The position numbers and the translations under genes are program-made. Below the pieces are notes generated by a model that was not told where the DNA came from, ran no database searches, and saw only the letters and a program-made list of their open reading frames with translations. A DNA stretch of 64,000 nt. It comes from Pelobates cultripes (lineage: Eukaryota; Chordata; Amphibia; Anura; Pelobatidae). Of the stretch, positions 31,362 to 41,981 are shown piece by piece. How positions within the stretch are numbered: position 1 is the stretch's first letter; the number at the start of each line of letters is the position of its first letter. Location of the stretch: NCBI GenBank assembly GCA_933207985.1, contig OW240917.1, forward strand, positions 120,907,440 through 120,971,439, in the 5' to 3' direction.

Positions 31362-32380
31362 TTGGTACTTGGTGGAAAAACCCTTGTTGGTAATCACAAA
31401 GGTCAGACGTTTCTTGTAGTTGGCCACCAGGTTTGCTCACAACTCAGGAGGAATTTTGTCCCACTCCTCTTTGCAGATCCTCTCCAAGTCATTAAAGTTT
31501 TGAGGCTGACGTTTGGCAACTCGAACCTTCAGCTCCCTCCTCAGATTTTATATGGGACTAAGATCTGGAGACTGGCTAGGCCACTCCATGACCTTAATGT
31601 GCTTCTTCTTGAGCCACTCCTTTGTTGCCTTGGCTGTGTGTGGGTCATTGTCATGGTGGAATATCCATCCACAACCTATTTTCAGTGCCCTGGCTAAGGG
31701 AAGGAGGTTCTCACTCAAGATATGATGGTACATGGCCCGTCCATTGTCCCTTTGATGCGGTGCAGTTTTCCTGTCCCCTTAGCAGAAAAACACCCCCAAA
31801 GTACAATGTTTCTACCTCCATGTTTGACGGTGGGGATGGTGTTCCTGGGGTCATAGGCGACATTCCTCCTTCTCCAAACACGGCGAGTTGAGTTGATGCC
31901 AAAGAGCTCGATTTTGGTCTCATCTAAGCACAACACTTTCACCCAGTTCTCCTCTGAATTATTTAGATGTTCATTGGCAAACTTCTGACGGGCCTGTACA
32001 TATGCTTTCTTGAGCTTGGGGACATTGCGGGAACTGCAGGAATTCAGTCCTTCACGGCGTAGTGGGTTACCAATTGTTTACTTGGAGACTATGGTCCCAG
32101 CTGCCTTGACATCATTAACAAGTTCCTCCCGTGTAGTTCTGGGCTGATTCCTCACCGTTCTTATGATCATTGAAACTCCACGGGGTGAGATATTGCATGG
32201 AGCACCAGACCGAGGGAGACTGACAGTTATTTTGTGTGTCTTCCATTTGCAAATAATCACACCAACTGTTGTTACCTTCTCACCAAGCTGCTTGGCGATG
32301 GTCTTGTAGCCCATTCCAGCCTTGTGTAGATCTACAATCTGGTACCTGACATCCTTGGACAGCTCTTTGGTCTTGGCCAT
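31362..32380 (-). pseudogene. Tc1 transposase pseudogene
   Basis: From ATG 32380 ([20 protein letters not shown]). The N-terminal helix-turn-helix has [20 protein letters not shown], followed by a paired-like second domain ([20 protein letters not shown]). The first catalytic Asp is in [12 protein letters not shown] (about 31920), the second in [10 protein letters not shown] (about 31650). The third position, normally Glu in DL(N/S)PIE, is a stop (31548-31550, GAA to TAA by inference). Other lesions are TAA at 32078-32080 after AGTIVSK and a frameshift around 31715-31733. The C-terminal tail can be followed to about 31362. The gene is dead. Confidence 0.88.
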
Positions 32381-32419
32381 GGTGGAGAGTTTGGAATCTG
32401 ATTGCTTCTGTGGACAGGT

Positions 32420-32506
32420 ATCTTTTATACAGGTAATGAGCTGAGATTAGTAGCACTCCCTGTAAGAGAGTGCTCCTAATCTTAGCTCGTTACCTGTATA
32501 AAAGAC
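32420..32506. repeat. Long hairpin in the Tc1 leader
   Basis: Arms of about 38 nt (32420-32457 and 32468-32506) pair with about four mismatches around the loop CCTGTAAGAG. The words TCTTTTATACAGGTAA and TTACCTGTATAAAAGA show it plainly. It lies between the inverted repeat and the transposase start. Confidence 0.85.
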
Positions 32507-32630
32507 ACCTGGGAGCCAGAAATCTTCCTGATTGATAGGGGATCAAATACTTATTTCACTCATGACATGCAATTCAATTTATAACTTTTGTGACATGCGT
32601 TTTTCTGGATTGTTTTTTTTTTTGTTATGG

Positions 32631-34296
32631 ACAACTCTAACACACAAGGTTTTTTTAGGAGTACTTTTCATGTGGGTTTACAGCTGGCATAAAGTAATTT
32701 ACAGATAAAAATGATCTCTTTCTCTCTCTTCATCAATGTAAGAACAAGACTATAAATTGCACATATTAAGGGACAGCTTCCCTTCTAGCTTAACACCCAG
32801 TTAAGTCAACAATTTGTCTTTTTTTGTAATTAGTCACCCACATTTATCTGCAGTGTTTGGGTCCCAATAAACCTTTTAACAGTTTGAATTGTTTACATTA
32901 CCACCATTTATCGATTCAAAACTTGAAACCGAAATCTATATTTTACATTGAAAATATTTGTTAGTGACACTTAGGGTCGAATAAATGGACTCTTAGAATT
33001 CAACCCCCCCCCCAAAAAAAAAAAGCAAGCAGCCAGCAAGGAAAATAGTGAAATAAAGCCTGTGGGCTTTACAGTGAACCCCACATTAGTATATGAACAT
33101 TCCTTATGTCCCTTAGGGCTTCCCCACTTTATGCAATCTCAGTCAGAGCACTCTGACAGGAAATTATCACTAATCTCGAAACTTGGGCAGGAAATCTCTG
33201 GCTGCTCACTGTTTGGTAGACATGCCTCTAGCTGCATGCCCTCACATGACAAGTGTGGGCATAAGGGAGGTTTAAAACCTCCCTTATATTAATATGGAGG
33301 TCATATCAACCTGCGGAGGCTTTTATTAATTTCTTTTTTCTAATGACTAACAGGGCTGGCCGTTAAAAAAGACAATAAATGTGCTTCTGATGCATATAGA
33401 AGCATTTGTTTTCTAGCTGTCGTCCCGCTTATCAGGTTCAGTGGTTTGAATTCCAGCTGGCATTACATTCAGTCAATATGTATTGACTACTTTTTGCCAA
33501 TAGAATTCAATTGAGACCTAAGTACATTCTAGAAATGATTTTTGCCTCCTCAGTATCAATGATGTTATACAGTATTATTACCCCCCACCCCCCAATGAGT
33601 TTAACCACAAATTAATCTAGGTTCAGGTGATGCGTTCGGGTCATGATCAGAAATTCACAAGGCGGATGTTATTTCATACAAAGGAACAGACATATTTTAT
33701 TTCATACATTCTGCATGACTGAGATAAGCCAGTGCTCTTAAATACAAGACATCATTAAATTCAGTGTCTGCTTCAATCTGCGTAGGCTTAATTTACCATG
33801 AAAAGCTCTCTTTAGGTTCCTCAATGCATTGCGTTCACAAGTTGCCATGCAACGTTAAAACAACAATCTTTGTTGTTAGCGTGGTATAAAAAAGTGGGGG
33901 AAACCAAGCGTAACTACAGCTCCAAAAGGAAAAAGAAGCAGGCAGTGCTTTCCGTACAAAATATGATATGCCAAAAGGACTTAGCAGTCATCACTCCCCC
34001 AAATAATTATACACGTAGATATAAATACAACTATCATTCGTTTCTATTAGAGAAGAGACATTATTGCATGCATTACATTGTTTTTTATTTTGTTGAGCAT
34101 AAATATAAACGTCAATATCTTTATTTAAAGCATCTCCTAGTTTACATTCTCTCCATGCAAGCTGTTTTCATCAAGTCATCTTTGGCTGTAGGCACGGCTT
34201 AACTGATCAAAGACTATTTAGGTAAACAATAGCTAGTGTGCACTCGATGGGCATCACAAACGCGCTCTCTGTGAGACAGTTTCAGCAAATCAAATT
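32631..34296. other. Non-coding stretch with one palindromic repeat
   Basis: Around 33120-33310 a repeat shares wording (CTGCTCACTGTTTGGTAGAC, GGGAGGTTTAAAACCTCCC) with the repeat at about 57150-57230. A C run followed by an A run sits at 33003-33024. No exon is supported. Confidence 0.45.
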
Positions 34297-35335
34297 TGTG
34301 ACAGACCCCTCTGTCTTGGAACTATGCTTCTATTCGGTTGCCTTCGTCTATCTTTCGGTTAATTGCCTGTCCGTACACCCGGTTAACTTATTTCACAAAC
34401 TACTGAATAAACTACCGAACGATCGACCACCTGGGAAATGGAGTGTGCCATCAATCGACCTCCCAGAAGCTGCGGTTAACCGCAGCTTAATTGGTGAACG
34501 TTGGGAGGTCGCTGTTTGTGTAACTCCCACATTGCGGCAGCCATTTTAAAGTCCCGAACGGCCAGCGGTGTTCGGCGCCCAAACTATGGAACTGAAAATG
34601 GACACTATTTTGCACGAACACCACTGAAGCCGCCGACCTCCCTTCTCTGCCATCCAGCACACGAATGTCGGTACTTTCCGGCATGAATAGACGCACCCCA
34701 GATAGCCATCCCATGGAACCTGTTTGTATACCGAAAGACAATGTGAAAGACTTTGGCTCCATGGCATTTGAACTGTATGCATCTGAGCGGCATTCAGTAA
34801 TAATGTGCACTCAGATCCCAGCTATCTGGGGATACGTTGAATGTAGGGATTCTGTTTGTGGAATTTAAAGTTATTGATTTTATTGTATTTTTATGTTCAG
34901 GTACAAAATGGAGTTTAGCCTCTATCCATGGAGATAGTTGGATTACTTCTCAATTATCTCCAGGATAGAGAGGAGGGTTTATCTACACCAAAGGGGAGAG
35001 TTTATGCTTGTGCCACTGTGACTGGCTACTGTATCCATATTGTCCCCCCAGTCTTCCATCTGGTCCCCTAGGGGAGTGTCCACCAGGTGGGAAACCTGCA
35101 TAAACACCGGGCAGGTAGCCTTCAATAAACCAGATCTCTGCTTAACCCTCAATACGGAGCTTGGTCTCGTACTTTGGGGTATTGGATTCGTATGATTTAC
35201 TTGTTCGGCTTTTTGATTGGTGAAGGATTTCGTATGGTTCCTGTTTCGACTAATTGGAATTGCTGTTAGCTGCTTCTTTCTTCGGAAAGGGAACGTCCTT
35301 AGCGGTATTAACCCCTCACGGTGTGTACCGTAACA
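34297..35335 (+). mobile_element. Solo LTR, same family as the LTR at 622-1670
   Basis: A 1039-bp unit starting TGTGACAGACCCCTCTG and ending GTGTGTACCGTAACA. AATAAA lies at about 35125. Flanking pentamers are AAATT (34292-34296) and AAATC (35336-35340), four of five matching. Shared internal words with the left-edge LTR include AAAGACTTTGGCTCCATGGC, CATCTGAGCGGCATTCA-type and CTGGGGATACGTTGAATG-type segments. No internal retroviral region adjoins, hence a solo LTR. Confidence 0.75.
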
Positions 35336-35449
35336 AAATCAATTCACACAATGTTTTGGACTGAATAAGCTTGTGATTACAGAGGACATAAAAATGTCAT
35401 CTCCAGCAGAGCATGGTCCAGCCAGGAGATGTACTGACATGCACTTTAT

Positions 35450-36560
35450 ATCTCTAAAGTAAAGCTCCTTCCAATCAACTGAATTTGGCTGAATCTGAGC
35501 AGACAATATATCCCTATACACTTCAGAATTCATCTGGCTGCTTCTGTCACATCATCAATAAATACTAGTGACCCAGTGCCAATGGAAGCCATGCATGCCC
35601 AGGCCATCCCACTGCCTCCACCATGTTTTATAGGTGATGTGGTATGCTTCGGATCATGAGTCATTCCAAGCCTTCTCCATATTTATTTCTTCCCATAACG
35701 CTGTTCCACAACAAATTTCTATTCTTGAGGCTTATGAATGGTTTGCACCTTGTTGTGAACCATCTGTATTTGCTTTCATTAAAGGACCACTATAGTGCCA
35801 GGAAAACATACTTGTTTTCCTGGCACTATAGTGCCCTGAGGGTGCCCCCACCCTCAGGGTCCCCCTCCCGCCGGGCTCTAGGGAGTGGAAGGGGTTAAAC
35901 TTACCTTTTTCTCCAGCGCCGGGGTGGGAGCTCTCCTCCTCCTCTCTGCCTCGGCTGAATGCGCATGCGCGGCAAGAGCCGCGCGCGCATTCAGCCATTC
36001 TCATAGGAAAGCATTCACAATGCTTTCCTATGGACGCTGGCGTCTTCTCACTGTGATTTTCACAGTGAGAAGCACGCAAGCGCCTCTAGCGGCTGTCAGG
36101 GAGACAGCCACTAGAGGCTGGATTAACCCTAATATAAACATAGCAGTTTGTTTGAAACTGCTATGTTTACAGCAGAAATGGTTAATCCTAGCTGGACCTG
36201 GCACCCAGACCACTTCATTAAGCTGAAGTGGTCTGGGTGCCTATAGTGGTCCTTTAAGTCTTCTCTTTATGGCAGACCTGGATAATGATATGCATTCTTC
36301 ACTTGGCAGGGTGTAGTAAAGGGGTTTTTCTTTACCATGGAAAGGATCCTAGGATCATCCACCACTGTACATGGACATCCAAGCCCTTTTGTGTTGCAGA
36401 GCTCACCAGCGTGTTCTTCCCTTCAGAATGCACCAAACTGTTGATTTGGCCACTCCTAATGTTCCTTCTATCTCTCTGATGGATTTCATTTTTCTTGCAG
36501 CCTAAGGATGGCCTGTTTCACCTGCATTGAGAGCTTCTTTGACAACATGTTGTGGGTTGA
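35450..36560 (-). pseudogene. Tc1-like transposase pseudogene, fragments
   Basis: Degenerate coding pieces on the minus strand: a helix-turn-helix-like segment EIEGTLGVAKSTVWCILK (about 36415-36475), and beyond the MITE a segment of the catalytic domain with GSGMAWACMASIGTGS (about 35570-35630) and RMNSEVYRDILSAQIQPNS (about 35475-35535). Many stops and frameshifts break it, and no complete catalytic triad remains. The wording is that of a Tc1 family widespread in fish and frogs. Confidence 0.75.
35783..36253. mobile_element. TTAA-type MITE with a hairpin at each end, copy 1
   Basis: A 471-bp element with ends AGGACCACTATAG / CTATAGTGGTCCT and an exact TTAA duplication (35779-35782 and 36254-36257), as made by piggyBac- or Kolobok-type transposases. 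Each terminus folds into its own hairpin: GCCAGGAAAACA...TGTTTTCCTGGC at the left, and CCCAGACCACTTCA...TGAAGTGGTCTGGG at the right. The GC-rich interior has further inverted pieces (GGCTGAATGCGC, GAAAGCATTC). It interrupts the Tc1 copy. Confidence 0.95.
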
Positions 36561-36905
36561 CAGCAACAGATTCCAAATGCGAATGCCACGCCTGGAATCA
36601 ACTCCAGGCCTTTAACTTCCCTAATTGATGAAGAAATAACACCGGAATAGCCCACACCTATCCATAAGCTTTTGAGTCAATTGTCCAATTACTTTTGGTT
36701 CCTTGAAAAAGACTGGCCTGCATATTAAAGAGCTGTAATTCCTAAATTCTTTCTTCAATTTGGATGTGAATACCCTCAAATTAAAGCTGAGAGACAGCCA
36801 TTTAAGCCCATAATCATCATTTAACTGTAACTTGGACTTATTTTGGTAAACAGCCGATATAACAAAACTTGTGTCAGTGTCCAAATATTCCAAGACCTAA
36901 CTGTA

Positions 36906-39236
36906 CATACCCCACATTTTTCCTGTATAGCACCATACATGTTTTTTTCATTGATTTAGACCTCAATGTAATAGTTTTGGGTAAGCTTTTCAAATGACAA
37001 TATTTATGGATACAGTTGTAAAATGATGTAATATTTTAAAAATGTTAATATTTAGTTTTTTTTTACATGTTGATATATTTTTATATATGTTTTTATATTT
37101 ATATGTTAATATATTGAAAAAAATAATTGTAAAAGTTTATCCAATTATATTAAATCAGGTGAAAATCTTATTAAAAAAAACATTAAATCAAGGTCATAGT
37201 TAATTACAACGAGAACAGAGGCTCTCAAGTACTGACAGGCGTAGGCATACGTTATGCATGGACTGCCGTTATACATATAGCTTTACACAAAATATACACT
37301 TTTATAGAAGTGAGTGCTAACCTTGGCACTATAGATGTTTGTGAACCTTGCTTTTTTGCTCATTGAACTGGCCCTGAAAGTGTTTCTTGACAAACATGAA
37401 GACAGTTGTAAGAAAAGTATCCCCTTTATTTAAAAAAACAAAACACAGACATGCGTGCTTTCTACATGTTTACATTATATCAGGGATATATGTGTATTAT
37501 TTTGCCATATTCTTTGTATGCTTAAAAAATGTTCAAAGAATGTTTTTTTCTTCCCTTGAGGCAGTCTCTCCGCTTTCAATGAATTTGTTTAGAACTAGTA
37601 ATTAGCTCACGAAGCAGACGGGGAGTTGGGAAAGGAGTACTTTTGTGTAGAGGAGAAGCCTTAGCCAACCCTATATTTTTCTAATGATCTTGGGCAAAAT
37701 AAAAGATCTGCTTGAGTCAGAATAATAATTAACCTGGGAAATCTATATGAAAAGAGGTTCAGTTGGGACAACAAATTAAAACTTTCCGTATTCAATTATG
37801 CAGTGATGAATAGCGTATAATTATGACGAGCGTGGCTTAATTAGAGAACAATTAAGGCGATGACATAGGCAAAAGCTGCAATATGGAGTAGTATGTGGAA
37901 AGCTGTTATGCATATATTGCGTTAAATGTTTAAATATGTTATGGTAATGGAAACAAATGGGAACAGCTCCCAATAACCAAGTACACATAGTGCCCATAGA
38001 ATGAGCAAATATCAGTAACTAATTGATTTTTTAAATTTATTTATTTTGTAAGTAAAATTACCTGTATTCTAATGTTTAGAACGAAAACTATTTGGTGCTG
38101 TTATATAATAAATTCCTGGCTTCCTAGGATCAAAGCTGCAAAGGTTCAGTTATAGCTTTCTATAGGAGGTCAGGGCTGCAGTCTCAATGAAACCATTATC
38201 ATCCAATCACTGAAAACATTCAAATTGCCAAGATCTTCCATTCTCACTTGTCATGGGGCTAGGAAGAAAGCAATCAGACAAAAATCAGGAGACCATGCCC
38301 CCATGATCAGGATTGGTGGAAAGATGATGGTTTCTCCATTCCACATGGTGACAATGTCTCCACTTACAGCTCTGTGAATTTGAGGCAAATTCTGGCATAT
38401 AAATATGCAGAAAACTGTCCAAAATACACTAAACAGTGAGTCATAAAGACTGGTAAGAAGTATTTGAAAGCTATGGTATAAAAACAAACACAAAAATATT
38501 CATCACACATGTTCACATATTTTTTTTCACAACTTGGTGTTAGTTTTATAATGTGGATGCCAGGTCACCACAGCTCACATTTTTATTGAATAAAACTTTC
38601 TGTCTACATACAATATATCTAATTGCAAGCTATATTACAGCTGTGGCTTGTCTCAAGCATATTTTAAATGAAGTGTACAACATTGCAGCTCAAATACCCT
38701 ATTTTGTATGCATAATCATTTTCCAGTATACTTTGTCAAACACACACTTTTTACTTGACTGTAAATACAACTCTCACACATGTCCATTGGGAACTTGGCT
38801 TTACCCTGTGATAGCCATAGTTCACAAGTGTGTATGGATATATAATTATGTAAAGAGATGAGATGCTGGGGTTTCAAAACAGCAGGCAACATGCCAGATG
38901 TCAATAAAGTATCTTAAGTGATGGATTGATAGTGAAAATTAATTTTGCTTTAGGGGTATCCATGAATGAAACATTACAAGTCTAGCTCAGGGAGGTTAAT
39001 TTTATTATTGTGGGACTGTAGAAATGTAACTATTCTTGGAACCAACAAAGCCATATTGCTTTAAGAAAATTAACTCTGCAGTATGCTACATAAAAAATAC
39101 AGTATGTACCAGAAATTCCGAGAGTAATTTGTATTTGTTTGATCCGTTATGGTATAATGTTAGCTTTAACTTTCTGATGGTTCTTCCTTCAATGGATTCA
39201 TTGGAAGGGGGCATTAAAACAGTCTGATTGTTATTC
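36906..39236. other. Non-coding stretch, nothing recognised
   Basis: AT-rich DNA. No exon, transposon end or RNA gene is supported on either strand. Confidence 0.5.
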
Positions 39237-39244
39237 ACCAAAGT

Positions 39245-40080
39245 CAGGGGTGTCCAAACATTTTTCAAAGAGGGCCAGATTTGATGAAGTGAACATGCAT
39301 GAGGGCCAACCATTTTGCCTGACATTCTTTGAACCATTAAAATTTAATGCAATTTAACTATTTTATACAAAGTTTATTGCAAACTGCATACTTTTCATTT
39401 CATCTCTTTATTCCGTCCCTTTATTCTGTCTCTTTACTCCGTCCCTTCTCTCTTTACTCCGTCCCGTCTCTATATATTCCGTCCCGTCTCTTTATTCGGT
39501 CCCTACTCTCTTTATTCGGTCCCTACGCTCTCTATTCGGTCCCTACGCTCTCTATTCGGTCCCTACGCTCTCTATTCCGTCCCTACGCTCTCTATTCCGT
39601 CCCTACGCTCTTTATTCCGTCCCTACTCTCTTTATTCCGTCCCTACTCTCTTTATTCCGTCCCATCTCTCTTTATTCCGTCCCATCTCTCTTTATTCCGT
39701 CCCTTCTCCCTTTATTCCGTCCCTTCTCTCTTTATTCTGTCCATTCTCTCTTTATTCTGTCCATTCTCTCTTACAGTCCCAGCAGGGAGAAGGAACCAAA
39801 TCCTGCGATTTCGCGCACCAAATCCCGCGAATCCCGTGATGTCCAAGAGATCGCGAGAACGCAGACTGAGGTCACTGCACGTCCGTCTGCATTCTCGCGA
39901 TCTCTTGGCCCCCAGTGAATCCCCAAGCGCTGCTCAGGACCACGGTGTTAAAAAATCCAGAGATCCCAGGGGTCCTGAGCGGCGCTCGGGGATTCACTGG
40001 GGGGCCACAACAGAAAGATTTCCAAATTAACTGTGGGGCCGTATTAAACCTGAATGTGGGCCGGACTTTAGACATGACTG
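39245..40080. mobile_element. Non-autonomous hAT element carrying a minisatellite
   Basis: An 836-bp element with ends CAGGGGTGTCCAAACATT and CCGGACTTTAGACATGACTG and an exact 8-bp duplication ACCAAAGT (39237-39244 and 40081-40088). The right third is GC-rich, with an inverted repeat around CCAAGAGATCGCGAGAAC / TCTCGCGATCTCTTGG (39843-39908) and another around CCCCAGTGAATCCCC / GGGGATTCACTGGGG (39910-40006). No transposase is present. Confidence 0.93.
39402..39775. repeat. 20-bp minisatellite inside the hAT element
   Basis: About 18 tandem copies of a unit like CTCTTTATTCCGTCCCTACT, varying at CGG/CCG, CTAC/CTTC and TTTA/TCTA positions. The period of 20 is clear through 39520-39660. The long frame across it is an artefact of the repeat. 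Confidence 0.93.
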
Positions 40081-40088
40081 ACCAAAGT

Positions 40089-40404
40089 GAATTTCAAACT
40101 TTACATCACAACTGCCAAACAGTACGTTGCAAATGGCACATGGAAGCTAACACACAAATTTCAGAAGATCTGTACGTGTGGAGACAAGTATTCAGCTCAC
40201 TTGGTGCCATTACTTATTTGTTGTTCTACTAAAGCTTTCAAAATACATAATCTTCCATGAAAAATATATCATGACCAAAACTATAAGTACCAGTATCTTA
40301 ACAAGCTCTGCATAGGATAAGGTGCAAAGCAGTACTCCTATACATAGTGTTATATAATTGCATTCATTTATGGAGCTTTAACTACATGCCCCCACTCACA
40401 GTTC
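40089..40404. other. Non-coding stretch, nothing recognised
   Basis: Spacer between the hAT element and a MITE. No feature is supported. Confidence 0.45.
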
Positions 40405-40408
40405 TTAA

Positions 40409-40869
40409 AGGACCACTATAGGTACCCAGACCACTTCAGCTCAATGAAGTGGTCTGGGTGCCAGTTCCATCTAGGGTTAACCCTGCAGCTGTAAACATAG
40501 CAGTTTCAAAGAAACTGCTATGTTTACATATGGGTTAATCCAGCCTCTAGTGGCTCTCATTGACAGCCACTAGAGGCGCTTCTCACGGTGAAAATCATAG
40601 TGAGAAGACGCTGATGTCCATAGGAAAGCATTGAGTAATGCTTTCCTATGGACTGTCTGAATGCGCCGCGCGGCTCTTGCCACGCATGTGCATTCAGCGC
40701 TGACGTCGGAAGAGGGAGGCAATTTCTCCAGCGCCGAGGGAGCACGGCGCTGGAGAAAGGTAAGTGATTAACCCCTTCCTCCCCCATCAGCCTGGCGGGA
40801 GTGGGAGGAACCTAAAGACCCTATAGTGCCAGGAAAACTAGTTTGTTTTCCTGGTACTATAGTGGTCCT
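40409..40869. mobile_element. TTAA-type MITE with a hairpin at each end, copy 2 (inverted)
   Basis: A 461-bp element with AGGACCACTATAG ends and a TTAA duplication (40405-40408 and 40870-40873). The CCCAGACCACTTCA hairpin is now at the left and the GCCAGGAAAAC hairpin at the right, so it lies opposite to copy 1 at 35783. Interior words (GAAAGCATT, CATTGACAGCCACTAGAGGC) are shared with copy 1. Confidence 0.95.
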
Positions 40870-40873
40870 TTAA

Positions 40874-41586
40874 AGAGAAAGGTTTGCTTCCCCCGCCTTA
40901 TTGATGCTGATGAGCACAGCTCTCTCTTCTGGTAGTTAATCTAATTTAAGTCTGCCGAATTACAATGTAATTAAACCAGTCATAACCATTACTAGTTGGC
41001 TGAATTGGACTGTGTGCACCTATTGCAGCACTCATATTCTAGAAATTCTATGCTTGTATTAATGGCTGTTGGTGTCAGGGTATGGTGTTACATGTCAAAC
41101 TAATCATTGTATTAAAGCAATATAACCTGTATGTTCTCCAGTAGACGAAAATGTGTTCTTGGGGAGAATTTTCAAGGTTTATTACCAGAACTACATCACT
41201 ACAGTCAACTAGCCCATGGTATGAGTGAGGTCGCCAATCTCAGCAGTGAAAGCCTAAATTCAGTGTACAGCAGTCCCCAAATGCATCTAGTCTCTTTGTC
41301 CATCTGTCCTGGGAAATGCATCATAAAATTCAAAGAGAGCTTGCCCAAACAAGTACACACCAGCAAATGATCTCTTAAACCTGGACCCAGACATTCACAC
41401 AATTAAGCAATAATGATCAGGATATTTGTTACAATTTTCTGCTATTCTGAAAACTTACTTTTAAGTCACAATCAAAATATTTTGGGCCTTCAAAAATGTT
41501 AGGTATCTTTAGTATATCAACATTTAAAAGCCCCCATTTATAACTCTACAAAATGTGCATGGCCCCAAGGGGTGGAATACTTAAAC
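40874..41586. other. Non-coding stretch, nothing recognised
   Basis: No supported feature on either strand. Confidence 0.45.
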
Positions 41587-41594
41587 TTTATAAC

Positions 41595-41973
41595 TAGTGA
41601 TGTCCCGAACGGTTCGCCACGGACGGCGAACATATGCGCTGTTCGGTCCGCCCCCTATTCGTCATCATTGAGTAAACTTTGACCCTGTACCTCACAGTCA
41701 GCAGACACATTCCAGCCAATCAGCAGCAGACCCTCCCTCCCAGACCATCCCACCTCCTGGAAAGCATCCATTTTACATTCATTGTGAAGCTGCATTCTTA
41801 GTGAGCTGTCCAGGAGGTGGGAGGGTCTGGGAGGGAGGGTCTGCTGCTGATTGGCTGGAATGTGTCTGCTGACTGTGAGGTACAGGGTCAAAGTTTACTC
41901 AATGATGACATAGGGGGCGGACCGAACAGCGCATATTTTCGCCGTCCGTGGTGAACCATTTGGGACATCACTA
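41595..41973. mobile_element. Palindromic hAT-type MITE, copy 2
   Basis: A 379-bp element, TAGTGATGTCCCGAACGG...GGGACATCACTA, with an exact 8-bp duplication TTTATAAC (41587-41594 and 41974-41981). It matches copy 1 at 10005-10380, but the short central unpaired segment (CATCCATTTTACATTCATTG) is inverted relative to it. The arms are near-perfect, so a transcript would form a double-stranded stem of about 150 bp. Confidence 0.93.
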
Positions 41974-41981
41974 TTTATAAC

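Larger units (their letters stand above)
31149..32630 (-). mobile_element. Tc1/mariner transposon, second family, right terminus truncated
   Basis: The left end begins CAGAGTGAGGGGGGG after TA at 31147-31148. Long inverted repeats are recognisable: GTATTTGATCCCCTGCTGAT at 31167 and its counterpart GGGGATCAAATACTTATTTC at about 32538. GAAATCCAGAAAAACGCATG occurs at about 31281, with its counterpart at about 32590-32612. The right arm stops at about 32630 in unrelated sequence. A transposase pseudogene lies between. Confidence 0.88.
35336..36903 (-). mobile_element. Tc1/mariner transposon, third family, decayed and split
   Basis: The right end, CCAAATATTCCAAGACCTAACTG, is followed by TA (36904-36905), giving one terminus. 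The transposon body runs leftward with a 471-bp MITE inserted at 35783-36253. The left end is lost near the solo LTR at 35335, where transposon-like sequence fades after about 35450. Confidence 0.8.

Noticed and set aside
39347..40030. 227-codon open frame on the plus strand
   Set aside because: The repeated SLYSVP text is the 20-bp minisatellite read in frame and runs into hAT element sequence. No start context or domain.
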